Shown here: piece after piece, positions 21,660 to 29,955 of the stretch | Layout: each line of letters starts with the position of its first letter | How positions within the stretch are numbered: the first letter of the stretch is position 1 | NCBI RefSeq assembly: GCF_031456835.1 | Contig: NZ_JAVDVK010000001.1 | Span: 2,046,001-2,110,000 of the forward strand | DNA length: 64,000 nt | Direction: 5' to 3' | From: Leifsonia shinshuensis | GTDB taxonomy: Bacteria; Actinomycetota; Actinomycetes; Actinomycetales; Microbacteriaceae | The notes under the pieces: model-generated | Told to the model about the DNA's origin: nothing | Database searches by the model: none | What the model saw: only the letters and a program-made list of their open reading frames with translations | Position numbers and translations under genes: made by a program

Positions 21660-21735
21660 GGCTCTGTAGCTCAGTTGGTAGAGCGTTCGACTGAAAATCG
21701 AAAGGTCACCGGATCGATGCCGGTCGGAGCCACCA
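21660..21735 (+). tRNA. tRNA-Phe (anticodon GAA)
   Basis: The acceptor stem GGCTCTG pairs with CGGAGCC, the anticodon loop CTGAAAA carries GAA, the discriminator is A, and CCA is encoded at 21733-21735. The integrase remnant that starts 3' of it makes this the likely attachment site of a former integrated element. Confidence 0.95.
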
Positions 21736-21740
21736 GAGAG

Positions 21741-21770
21741 AACCCCCGGTCCTAACGGAATCCGGGGGTT
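21741..21770 (+). terminator. hairpin terminator after tRNA-Phe
   Basis: AACCCCCGG (21741-21749) and CCGGGGGTT (21762-21770) form a 9-bp stem followed by TCTTGTTT, directly after the tRNA-Phe gene. Confidence 0.75.
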
Positions 21771-21809
21771 TCTTGTTTGCTCGGCCACGCAGTCGAATCG
21801 CCGTTTTGA

Positions 21810-22296
21810 CGACATTTTGACTACAACTGATTTTCGCGTCGTCGGCATCGAGTGCGTCCGCAACGTCGTCAAGGTCATCGTCGAAGAGGTCGGCGTAGAC
21901 GTCGAGGGTCATCGCGGCCTACGCGTGTCCGAGCATCCTTTGCACGGATTCGACGTTGGCTCCGGCCGAGACGGCGAGCGACGCGGCCGAGTGTCTGAGG
22001 TCGTGGGGAGTCAGTCGCCGGAAGGTGTCGTCCTTCTCGATGCACCGGGCGATGGCCCCATTGACGACGCGACTGCGGAAGTTGCCTGCCCGGAGCACAC
22101 CACTTTCGGCGCCGACGAACACCGGCTCGTCGGCCTCCCGACCGGCGCACCGGGCCTCCGGGGGAGCGGTCACCAGACCGGGGAAAGGGACCGAGCGCCG
22201 CTCGTGATTCTTCGGCGTCCCCCACACGATCACTCCGCGCGGTTCGGAAATCGCTCGCGCTATGTCGAGCCGACGGCGAGTGATCTTCGAACTGCG
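21810..22296 (-). pseudogene. tyrosine recombinase (phage-type integrase) remnant
   Basis: The minus strand reads a C-terminal integrase catalytic domain: WGTPKNHERRSVPFP, then TPHDLRHSAASLAVSAGANV with the H and R of the HxxR box, then VQRMLGHA. An in-frame TAG at 21919-21921 interrupts it. In the same frame the sequence resumes as AAMTLDVYADLFDDDLDDVADAL, with the nucleophilic Tyr at 21895-21897. The usual N-terminal core-binding and arm-binding domains are missing upstream of about 22296. The gene is therefore truncated and nonsense-mutated, so it is inactive unless read through. It points towards tRNA-Phe, as expected for an element integrated there. Confidence 0.85.
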
Positions 22297-22990
22297 TCGG
22301 GGGATCTGGGACCTTTGTCCGCTTACGAGGACTCCACCTCGACAGGGTCGAGCAACTCGACTAGTTGCCACATTCCCTGCGCTGGGGCGCAACGAAAAGT
22401 CCGCCCTGCACAATCCGAACATGATTGCAACTGTTCCCCTGGTTGTCCCGAATAGGCATACCTGAGGCAACGAACACTTCGCCTAGTCGACGCAGCAGAT
22501 CGCGCCCAGTGCGAGGCGATCGGCGATTCGTGCAAATCGCACCGGTTCGCATCCAGGCTGCACCGAGAATTCTACCTCAGACCCGAAACCGCGATTAGAT
22601 TCCGGTAGGCCGCAGAGGCTGACGTAGGTCGCGTTGCGCCTGACTTTCCGCAGTTTTCGCTCGCATGGCACCGATTGGAGTGACGCCAAGGCCGTTGCAA
22701 TGTGCGGGGTAAACGCGGGGCGATCCAGCACGGGACAAATAGAGTGGCTCTCGTTAGCGGCGGATCATCAATCGCGGTTCACGCCCTTCGGTCAGATGAC
22801 AACGACCCGCTTGCCCTCGCGTTTCGCGTGTGCGCCAACGGCCAAGGTCGTCCGGTCGCCGTCTTCGCAGTTCCTGCCGACGTCATCGTCAGGCGCTCCA
22901 TCTTTCCCGTTCAGTGACATCCAGCATGAATTGACAGAGCCGCAGAGGTCGTGCGGATGTTCTCGAGGACGTACCGAAAGCGCCCCCTCA
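22297..22990. other. gene-poor stretch in the island
   Basis: I find no supportable gene in this roughly 690 bp. Short frames exist on both strands but none shows a family motif, a ribosome site and high-GC3 codon use together. Base composition is less GC-rich than the flanks. A plus-strand frame ending at 22917 has a protein-like tail (PLALAFRVCANGQGRPVAVFA) and could be the end of a decayed gene. Confidence 0.4.
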
Positions 22991-25900
22991 CTAGGGCCTG
23001 CATTGGTCGTACGCCGACTTCACGCTGAGAAGTGTCGAATACACGTAGCCCGCCTTCAGCGCGATGGCGGCGCCAGCTCTCGCTATGCGGAGCGCCGGCC
23101 GATCGAGTGCCTCGAGGGTATCCACACCTCCGCTCGCAATTTTCGTTGCGACGTCGGAGTCGCTCGGCGGCGCGAGTGGGTATGGCGACACCTCTTGGGC
23201 CAAGGTCATGGCACCCGAGAGGCACGTGTCCGTTCGCGTGACGACGTCGCAGGCGCTTGCGAACTCACCGGGATCGGTCGCGCACTCGGCCAAGAACTCC
23301 GCCCGCGCGGAATCGTAGTTCTGCTTCGCGGTCGCGATCTGCCGCCCGGGATCGTGATCGATACCGTCGCATCCGCCGACCCAGTGTCCCGCGTCTGCCG
23401 CCGTCGACCCTGGCCAGGGATAGGCGATGCCGGTTCCGCAGAACAGCGCTTGCGGTGTCGGGGCGAGCAGGTCTCCAAGCGGCGGCTGCGGGAACGGCCC
23501 TGTCGCTTCGCCCCAATCGACATCGCGTGCGTCGACGAAGCACTTCTGCTCTTCCCACTCGCAGGTCTCGATCAGTGCGATACCGGTCTTGGGGCCGACG
23601 AAGCTGCCCCGGACGACGGCCTCGCCGCTTATCTGCTTGAGAAGTCGTGGAGTGCCGACATACTGTGCGTCGAGGTACAGGTTGCCCCCGGTCTGGCGGA
23701 TCACCGAATTGACCCAGTCGTAGTGCATCGGCTCCTGGCTGCCATCGGACTCGCCGACGGGATTGTTCAGCACCGAGTCGACGATCGAGAGATCCCCCGA
23801 AGTGTCGACCCATAGGAGATCGTCGAACGTGACTCCGTTGAAGGTCGCCGTCGCGCCGCTTTCTACGCCGATGGTCAGCTGCGAGTCGCCAGTGATCGTG
23901 ACGGGGCTCGCCCCGGCAGCACCGACTGTAAGCGTGCCTTGAATCCAGACGCTTCGCAGCGTCATGTTGTTCCCGGGAGGGATCACGACGGTCGAGCCGG
24001 TGGGCACCGAGAGCCACCGGGAGTACTGCGGCGCGGTCGGCGCGGCGTCGGGGAGCGGGAATGCAAGGTGGCCTGACGCCGTGACCGCCTCGTAGGTGAC
24101 GAGTCCGGTTCGTGGTCCGGTGTTGTTCGCCACGGACCCGTCCGTCAGGATGGCCGAAAGCTCGAATCCCGCAGCCGAATCAGTGAGCCGGTTTCCCGTG
24201 AGCGCGAGCGGAGCAGCCTTGGTCGCGCAGTTGCCTGAGCATTGATCGAAGTACTGGAGCCCCACTCTGCCGCGGAACGTATTGTCGCGGACGATGCCGG
24301 AGCCCGGCGGGTCGGTCGTACTCGGATTCCAGGGGGAGTTGAACCATGCAGACACGTCGCCGGCGAAATCGTTGCGCTCTAGGTCGACGTTTCCCCGCCA
24401 TCCGTCGACCTTGAGGCCCCACGTCCATCCCATCCAGGCCGGTTGCCCTGGTTGCAGGATCGTCGAGTCCTGTATGCGTAGGGTGTCCTGAGTGGGAAAG
24501 CACAGTGCCTCCAGCTCTGACATGCCCGCTGTGCCGTCGACGTTCAGTTCGTCGAACGTCGAATGACGGATGTCGATCGACCCGCAGCTCCACTGGATAC
24601 CGAGGTCGGGTGCGTTCGCATACGCGACGGTCAGTCTCCCGCTGGAGTAGGAGCCGATGATCGCGCCGGAGACGACCGGAACCGTAACGGGCGCGTCGGC
24701 CGTTCCAGAGAGGTTGAGTGTGCCGGCGACGTTCAGGTATTTGTACAGCTCGAGGCTCACGCCGGGGCCGATCGTGAGTGTCGATCCGACCGTGACGTTC
24801 GGGCCTCCGGTGTCGGGCGTCTCGCACACTCTCACCACGTCCACGTCCTCCGTGGTGTAGGTCACGGCTCCCGAGATATCGGTGTGGATGACGGCGACCC
24901 GGGTGCCGTCGGTGACGGCCGGCCCGCAGGTGGGCGTCACGGGGGCGCTCGCGCGTGTAGCACTTACCCCGTCGAGCGTCGCGGTGACGCTGAACGTGAT
25001 CGTGTGTCCGAGGTCGGCGCCGTAGGGGTAGTAGCGCAACGTCTTTGCGTTCTGATCCTCGATAGGCTGGCCGTCGCGCAGCCACTGATACTGGAATGTC
25101 GTGGGCGTTGGACTCCAGGTGCCGACAGTGGCTACCAGCGCTCCACCCAACTGTCCGGTTCCGGACACAGTCGGTATCGGCGCGATGTGGAATCCGGTTC
25201 CGGGGCGCGGGACGGATAGGCCCGAGCTAGCGACACTGAGGGCGGTGTATCCGGGCTTATGACCGGTGACCTTCACCGATAGTGTGGCGCCGAGGTCGTC
25301 GGCGGTGAGGATGTACTGCACGCCGGAGGCAGACGATATCTCAGCACCGTTGCGCAACCACTGATAGTCGAAGGTTTCGGGAACGGGCTGCCAGAGACCC
25401 GGGTCGGCCGTCAGCGTTCCGCCGAGCTCGGGGGCGCCCGCGATCGTCGGCGTCGGCGCGGTGAACGTTCCCGGCGAAACGATGAGCAGGAGACTCGCGA
25501 CGGCTGACGCTCCGGCGGAGTCGATCACGGCGATCGTCACCGATGAGGTCCCCGCGGCCGAAGGGGTGCCGCTAAGGCCCCCTTCTGGGGAGGCGAGAAC
25601 GCCATCGGGAAGACCGGTCACCGACCATCGGTAGGGCGCAGTGCCTCCGGCCGCGTTCAGCGTCGCGGAGTACGCCTCGCCGACCGTCGCGGCGGAAAGC
25701 TCATGAGTCGCGATCGTCAGGGCTATCGGTCTGTTCACTTTGCCACCGAGCGCCTGAGAGACCGTGTCCGACACGGCCGCGGAACCGCCGAGCACTACGA
25801 TCGACTTCGGCCGCAGCCGATCGAGTTCTTTCGAGGTCGCATCGGAGAGGGTTCCCTGCGAGGTGAGCAGCACTGGGCCGCCTGCGATCGATGCGGCGGG

Positions 25901-26794
25901 ACCACCGGCGAGCGCGTCGGGGAAGTTGTATCCATTGGCGACATAAGCGACGGGAACTCCGGGCGCAAAGACGGAAGTGGCCATCGCGGCCGTTTCAAAT
26001 CGGTTGCTCCCGGCAACTCTAGTGACGGACGCTGAGCTCATGTCCTTCAACGATGTCTCCACGCCGGCCGAGACTGCAGCGTCGCCTCCGAGCATCACAA
26101 TTCTCTCAGGCTTCAGCCGCTTCAGTTCAGTGGAGGTGGCTACTGGCAGAGCTCCAGGGGCAGTGAGAAGGACAGGGCCGCCTGCTGCGGCGGCAGCAGG
26201 ACCGCCAGCGAGCGCATCCGGAAAGTTTGATCCGCTTGCAACATAGGCGACTGGAACGCCGGGTGGGAATACGGAAGCGGAGACTTTGGCTGCCGTTTCG
26301 AAGCGGTCACCACCGGCGACCCGTGTCACGTCTGCGGTGTACTCCCTTAGCGCGGACGCGACGGATGACGACACGGCCGCCAGGCCGCCTAGAACGACGA
26401 TCTTGGCTGCCTTCAGCCGAGTCAGTTCTCCCGCGGTGGCATCGGGTAGCTGAGTCGGCGCTGTGAGGAGTACCGGCCCGTGTTCATGCGCCGCAGCGGG
26501 CCCGCCAGCAAGGGCATCGGGGAAGTTGTATCCGCTTGCCACATAGGCCACAGGCACACCGACCGGGAACGTCGAGGCAGACACTGCAGCGGCCGTCTCG
26601 AAGCGGTCTCCCCCTGCAATTCGGGTCACCGAATCTGAGGTGGGCGAAGAAATGGCGGCAAATGATCCCTGCGCCGGACCGACGACCAAGGTAGCGATTA
26701 ACGACCCCGCCACAATTCCAGTGGCGGCGACAAATCTAGCTGCGCGCACAGGTCCACTTCCGGTGGTGACACCTTGACCGCAGGCCGAAGCCAC
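22991..26794 (-). CDS. secreted multidomain protein: cell-wall-binding repeats, Ig-like modules and probable beta-helix
   Basis: This is a 1267-residue exported protein. After a signal peptide (to about residue 47) come three cell-wall-binding repeat 2 modules (about residues 55-140, 145-235 and 240-330), each with RxAGxxRFETAA, NFPDALAGGPAA and IVxLGGxAAVS. These bind wall polymers non-covalently. Next is a putative Ig (He_PIG-like) module (about 345-435) and two Ig-like repeats with YQWLR and NGAEI or DGQPI. A long region of short beta-strand repeats (about 660-1080) looks like a right-handed parallel beta-helix, and the end is a Cys-containing helical segment. No sortase motif is present. 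The start is uncertain: GTG 26794 opens the frame, but GTG 26749 has a better ribosome site (GGAAG). It is probably a surface adhesin or carbohydrate-active protein. Confidence 0.85.
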   Translation of the reverse strand: MASACGQGVTTGSGPVRAARFVAATGIVAGSLIATLVVGPAQGSFAAISSPTSDSVTRIAGGDRFETAAAVSASTFPVGVPVAYVASGYNFPDALAGGPAAAHEHGPVLLTAPTQLPDATAGELTRLKAAKIVVLGGLAAVSSSVASALREYTADVTRVAGGDRFETAAKVSASVFPPGVPVAYVASGSNFPDALAGGPAAAAAGGPVLLTAPGALPVATSTELKRLKPERIVMLGGDAAVSAGVETSLKDMSSASVTRVAGSNRFETAAMATSVFAPGVPVAYVANGYNFPDALAGGPAASIAGGPVLLTSQGTLSDATSKELDRLRPKSIVVLGGSAAVSDTVSQALGGKVNRPIALTIATHELSAATVGEAYSATLNAAGGTAPYRWSVTGLPDGVLASPEGGLSGTPSAAGTSSVTIAVIDSAGASAVASLLLIVSPGTFTAPTPTIAGAPELGGTLTADPGLWQPVPETFDYQWLRNGAEISSASGVQYILTADDLGATLSVKVTGHKPGYTALSVASSGLSVPRPGTGFHIAPIPTVSGTGQLGGALVATVGTWSPTPTTFQYQWLRDGQPIEDQNAKTLRYYPYGADLGHTITFSVTATLDGVSATRASAPVTPTCGPAVTDGTRVAVIHTDISGAVTYTTEDVDVVRVCETPDTGGPNVTVGSTLTIGPGVSLELYKYLNVAGTLNLSGTADAPVTVPVVSGAIIGSYSSGRLTVAYANAPDLGIQWSCGSIDIRHSTFDELNVDGTAGMSELEALCFPTQDTLRIQDSTILQPGQPAWMGWTWGLKVDGWRGNVDLERNDFAGDVSAWFNSPWNPSTTDPPGSGIVRDNTFRGRVGLQYFDQCSGNCATKAAPLALTGNRLTDSAAGFELSAILTDGSVANNTGPRTGLVTYEAVTASGHLAFPLPDAAPTAPQYSRWLSVPTGSTVVIPPGNNMTLRSVWIQGTLTVGAAGASPVTITGDSQLTIGVESGATATFNGVTFDDLLWVDTSGDLSIVDSVLNNPVGESDGSQEPMHYDWVNSVIRQTGGNLYLDAQYVGTPRLLKQISGEAVVRGSFVGPKTGIALIETCEWEEQKCFVDARDVDWGEATGPFPQPPLGDLLAPTPQALFCGTGIAYPWPGSTAADAGHWVGGCDGIDHDPGRQIATAKQNYDSARAEFLAECATDPGEFASACDVVTRTDTCLSGAMTLAQEVSPYPLAPPSDSDVATKIASGGVDTLEALDRPALRIARAGAAIALKAGYVYSTLLSVKSAYDQCRP

Positions 26795-27346
26795 GGCAAT
26801 GAGTCAAACTGACGTTTGCTCATGTATAGCGGGTTGGTCCGTGGGGTGCAAGCACCGAGAGTAAGCAAGCGTCAAAAACGTTCCGACCCGGCCGATCGAT
26901 ATAAAAGTGACGTGGACGTGCGCGGCTTCGACCCGATTCACCACCACCCTTGGAGCCCGTTGGGACAGTTATCAGAGTGATTCAGCTGCCCCTATCGATG
27001 TCCTTTTCGAGGTAACAGGCTGCGCGAGTGCCGCACTAACCTAGCCCCTGGCGGCCCGGTTTCAGTGCCGAACGCGACCTCTGCTCGCGGTCCGTGCGGG
27101 AGCTGCACCCAATCGGTGGCGATAGTCCCACGCTCAGCATCAGCTGCACGTCGAGACAGGAGAAGCACCAACATGACCGGGACGGAGAGATGAAAGCAAA
27201 AGCTGGCCAGGCTGAAGGAAGAGGACCGATGAGCGAACAAAGCAACGAAGGGAGCGACGGACGAGCAATGCAACGAAGGAGCAATGCACGCAGGCGCTTA
27301 AGTGACGGCTTCCCCGAGGGCCTGGCCTTCCTGCATACTTCCACAC
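26795..27346. other. intergenic region between divergent island genes
   Basis: This holds the promoters of the wall-binding protein (minus) and the HEPN protein (plus). It is locally AT-richer (ATCGATATAAAAGTGACG near 26896). A 10-bp direct repeat GAGCAATGCA occurs at 27263-27272 and 27279-27288, 16 bp apart, about 60-85 bp before the HEPN start. I see no convincing gene. Confidence 0.5.
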
Positions 27347-28174
27347 GTGTCTTTGCTCGAACCGTCGGCTGCCCTTAGCTCGTTTGAGTCGGCGCTCCGC
27401 GAGCTGATGCTGCACGCGTACAAGCAAGCCTGGGGCGACGGGTGGCTCGACCGGGTGTCAACAGAGCAACAGCGGGCGAAATGGGATCAGCGCCGCGATG
27501 CAAGCCGAAGCCGGACCCGCCGGGGCGTGGCGAATATTGAGCGGCCAGGCTTGGCCTGGTGCGAGTGCTACGAGCTGATCAACATTGTCGAACAGAACTG
27601 GGAGCCCGTGGCTGCAGCCTTGGGCGACCGCGCGAGCACGCTTCCCCTACTGCGACGATTCGATGCTCTTCGGAACGACGTCGCTCACAGCCGTCCGCTA
27701 GTCCCCTTTGAGCGCGATCTGCTCTCTGGAATCGCGGGCGAGATAAGAAATCGGGTGACGCTCTACATGAGTCGCGAAGCTAGTGCGGGAGAGATCTACC
27801 CCCGAATCGAGTCAGTCGTCGACAGCTTCGGAAACCAGAATCGCCCCGGACTTGATGCAGGGACACAACAGTCGCTTGTGAGGGTCGAAACGATTCTCCA
27901 TCCGGGTGATGTCGTGACGTTTGAATGCCTGGGATGGGATCCCGAAGATCGTCCTCTGATCTGGCGACTCGAGGGTCGCAGCGCCACACGTGGCGCAATC
28001 ACGGTCAACGGAAGGTCTGGCGAGATCTCCCAACTGACGTGGAACGTGACGATCGACGACGTTGCCGAGGGTACGTTCGCGCAGATTCGACTTGTCTCAT
28101 ACGCTCCATACCACCGCAATGGCTACTACGACCAAGAAGTAAACCTCGCGTATAGGGTGCGTCCGCCGCTTTAG
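27347..28174 (+). CDS. HEPN-domain (Swt1-like) protein, putative ribonuclease
   Basis: This is a 275-residue protein. The N-terminal helical part (about residues 10-150) fits a Swt1-type HEPN domain: FESALRELM, an aromatic GDGW, CYELINIVEQNW, and LRNDVAHSRPL. The R109-x4-H114 pair of the HEPN RNase motif is intact. The C-terminal part (about 185-275) alternates strands (PGDVVTFECLGWDPEDRPLI, TFAQIRLVSYAPY) like a beta-sandwich. I chose GTG 27347: a CATACT -10-like hexamer at 27334-27339 ends 7 nt upstream, which suggests a leaderless mRNA. HEPN RNases act in defence and toxin systems. No MNT antitoxin partner is adjacent. Confidence 0.65.
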   Translation: MSLLEPSAALSSFESALRELMLHAYKQAWGDGWLDRVSTEQQRAKWDQRRDASRSRTRRGVANIERPGLAWCECYELINIVEQNWEPVAAALGDRASTLPLLRRFDALRNDVAHSRPLVPFERDLLSGIAGEIRNRVTLYMSREASAGEIYPRIESVVDSFGNQNRPGLDAGTQQSLVRVETILHPGDVVTFECLGWDPEDRPLIWRLEGRSATRGAITVNGRSGEISQLTWNVTIDDVAEGTFAQIRLVSYAPYHRNGYYDQEVNLAYRVRPPL

Positions 28175-28334
28175 GCCACGCCCTCTGAACGACAAATTCC
28201 GCAGCCCTTGGCGCGGATCTTGAGGGCCTTTCCGTCGCCCGATCGTAGTTCCCTCCCGGCGCTCCGTACCGGGCTTTTCGCGGCGTATCCTCCTCCGCTG
28301 CGCTCCCCCGGTACTGCACGGAGGTCCGGCGCCC

Positions 28335-28499
28335 GTGCGGCGATTCCTTCCCGAGCTGATCGCGTCGATCATGAACGACGAGATCGACCCCGGAGCGGTG
28401 TTCGACCTCGCCCTCCCGCTCGAGCGGGCGGCCGAGGGCTACCAGGCAATGGACGAGCGACGCGCCATCAAGGTGCTGCTGGAGACGGAGAACGCATGA
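28335..28499 (+). pseudogene. C-terminal fragment of a zinc-type alcohol dehydrogenase (MDR family)
   Basis: About 54 codons read ...PGAVFDLALPLERAAEGYQAMDERRAIKVLL, the typical last segment of MDR zinc-dependent alcohol dehydrogenases. The Rossmann and catalytic domains are absent, so the gene is truncated at its 5' end near 28335. Its stop overlaps the next start as ATGA, the arrangement of an intact dehydrogenase-cupin operon. Confidence 0.7.
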
Positions 28500-28690
28500 A
28501 CATCGAACCCACCACCCCCACGGTCAAGAACCCGCCGGAGCAGTTCGCCGGCGACGTCTGGGTCGACCCGATCGTGACGCCGCACGACGGGGACAAGCGC
28601 ATGACGGCCGCGCTCGTACGCTTCGCGCCCGGCGCGCGGACGGCCTGGCACAGCCACGCGCGCGGGCAGTTTGGCGGGGACCACGAATGA
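28496..28690 (+). pseudogene. N-terminal fragment of a small cupin protein
   Basis: The first ~57 codons (MNIEPTTPTVKNPPEQFAGD ... RFAPGARTAWHSHARGQ) match small cupin proteins that follow MDR dehydrogenases. The family continues after the HSHxxGQ metal motif with the rest of the barrel. Here homology stops near 28668 and the frame ends eight codons later. The gene is therefore broken at its 3' end by a rearrangement junction. Confidence 0.7.
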
Positions 28691-28928
28691 CTACTACAAC
28701 ACCGCTCAGCAGCAAGCTAACGCCGCGGCGCCGTGCAGCGCGGGTCCGAACACATTCCGCGGCTACTTGTCCTACGTTCTTCGCGCGCCCGCCGGGTATA
28801 ACCCGTCGTACTCGGTGAACACCATCTACGGCATCTGGAAAGGCGTGGGATGCGGAGTCACATTCGCCAAGGCGGGAGCTGCGGAGTCTGAACCGCTCAC
28901 TGTCAGCGTGCCCATCTATAGGAGCTAG
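28671..28928 (+). pseudogene. orphan C-terminal fragment of an unidentified protein
   Basis: A frame entering from the junction near 28670 reads 85 codons with protein-like composition (NTFRGYLSYVLRAPAGY, TIYGIWKGVGCGVTFAK, TVSVPIYRS) and two cysteines. It has only a TTG as possible start and no ribosome site. I read it as the 3' end of a gene whose beginning was lost when it was joined to the cupin fragment. I do not recognise the family. Confidence 0.45.
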
Positions 28929-28934
28929 CGAGCC

Positions 28935-28979
28935 GATCGCCGTCAGAGCGGGACCGACAGGTCCGCTCTGACGGCGATC
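28935..28979. terminator. bidirectional hairpin terminator
   Basis: GATCGCCGTCAGAGCGGGAC (28935-28954) pairs with GTCCGCTCTGACGGCGATC (28961-28979) with a single bulged G and a 6-nt loop. It lies between convergent frames and touches the stop of the minus-strand gene. Confidence 0.75.
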
Positions 28980-29400
28980 ATTGTGCAGTGAAGGTAACTT
29001 GCTCGGTGGCGCCGCCATGGTCTGCCGGCGCCCCGTAGATGCGAATGTGCCGCTTCACAGGTACATACTGGGCATCGCTTCGAACAGCGTGATCCCTGGA
29101 TTCGACGAACACTTCGAAAGCGCCCTGGGGGGCAGTGCGTCCGCGCGCCCATTCAATGACCGAGAGCGCGTCGGTCGCGTCCGAGATTTGCCATTCGTCG
29201 ATGAACCAACCACCCTGGGGATCGGACGGAGGTGTCCAGAGCCGAACCCAATAATCCGTTCCATCAGCGACAATCTGCGGGACTTCGCCGCTCGTGACAA
29301 AACTGGCCTGCATCTGGCGAGCGTATCTTGAAGCGCCTCTCCTAAGAAGAACCCTCTCGTCCGACGTGCGGGTAATGACGTTCGTGATCTGCTCAGCCAA
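28978..29400 (-). CDS. hypothetical protein
   Basis: This is a 140-residue frame with a TTG start (29400) or, alternatively, an internal ATG at 29313. The sequence is soluble and mixed (YWVRLWTPPSDPQGGWFIDE, SVIEWARGRTAPQGAFEVFV) with no transmembrane segment, signal or recognised domain. Strand-rich composition suggests a small alpha/beta protein. It lies at the right edge of the island, between fragmented genes and the MarR gene, and may belong to the island. Confidence 0.5.
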   Translation of the reverse strand: MAEQITNVITRTSDERVLLRRGASRYARQMQASFVTSGEVPQIVADGTDYWVRLWTPPSDPQGGWFIDEWQISDATDALSVIEWARGRTAPQGAFEVFVESRDHAVRSDAQYVPVKRHIRIYGAPADHGGATEQVTFTAQ

Positions 29401-29430
29401 GGACCCGGGGAACCGGGGCCGTTCGCCGCC

Positions 29431-29910
29431 TCAGCCGACCGGCAGGCCCACGCGATCCCGCTCGAGCGCGGAGCGCAGTGACGCGAGCACGCGCCCTGTC
29501 GCTTCGACGTCGGCCGCTGCGAGATCTGCGGTCATCAGCTCGGCCAACCGGTCGCGGAACGTGCTGTCAGCGTCGGCCACGAGAACGGCGCCTGCGGAGG
29601 TCAGGCTGACGAGGGAGGAACGCCCGTCGGCCGGGTTCGGGTGGCGGGCCACCCATCCGCGCGCCTCGAGGCGGTCGACTCCTTTGCTGATCGCGCCGAT
29701 TCCAGCGGCGAAGTTGGCTGCGACGTCGGCGATCCGCGAACCGGGGTGATCGCGGAAGTAGCGGAGGAACTCGTACTGCGAGGTGGCGATCCCGTGCTCC
29801 TGCCGGAGGGACTCGCCGATCGCGTTGTACAGGCGCGTCTCGCAGCGGACCAGGTCGTCGAAGAGCCGGACGAGTGCGTCGTTTGCGCTTTTAGTTGCCA
29901 CGGCATACAT
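29431..29910 (-). CDS. MarR-family transcriptional regulator
   Basis: This is a protein of about 159 residues with the winged-helix pattern of MarR: RLYNAIGESLRQEHGIATSQYEFLRYF, then SRIADVAANFAAGIGAISKGVDRLEARGWV as recognition helix and RHPNPADGRSSLVSLT as wing. ATG 29910 is given as start. A TAGAAT hexamer (29909-29914, minus strand) lies 7 nt before GTG 29901, so a leaderless start at 29901 is also plausible. It is divergent from the hydrolase gene, 45 bp away, and probably represses that gene and itself. Confidence 0.88.
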   Translation of the reverse strand: MYAVATKSANDALVRLFDDLVRCETRLYNAIGESLRQEHGIATSQYEFLRYFRDHPGSRIADVAANFAAGIGAISKGVDRLEARGWVARHPNPADGRSSLVSLTSAGAVLVADADSTFRDRLAELMTADLAAADVEATGRVLASLRSALERDRVGLPVG

Positions 29911-29925
29911 TCTACAGATACATGC
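29903..29925. promoter_or_regulatory. imperfect dyad in the MarR/hydrolase divergent promoter
   Basis: GCATACATT and GATACATGC form an imperfect inverted repeat that overlaps the MarR -10 hexamer and start. A MarR dimer bound here would block its own promoter and could control the hydrolase gene. Confidence 0.3.
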
Positions 29926-29955
29926 CGCGGCAAGTAGTCCGGACGAGAGGAAGAC

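Noticed and set aside
22483..22731. 82-codon minus-strand frame in the gene-poor part of the island
   Set aside because: No ribosome site, family motif or supporting codon bias.
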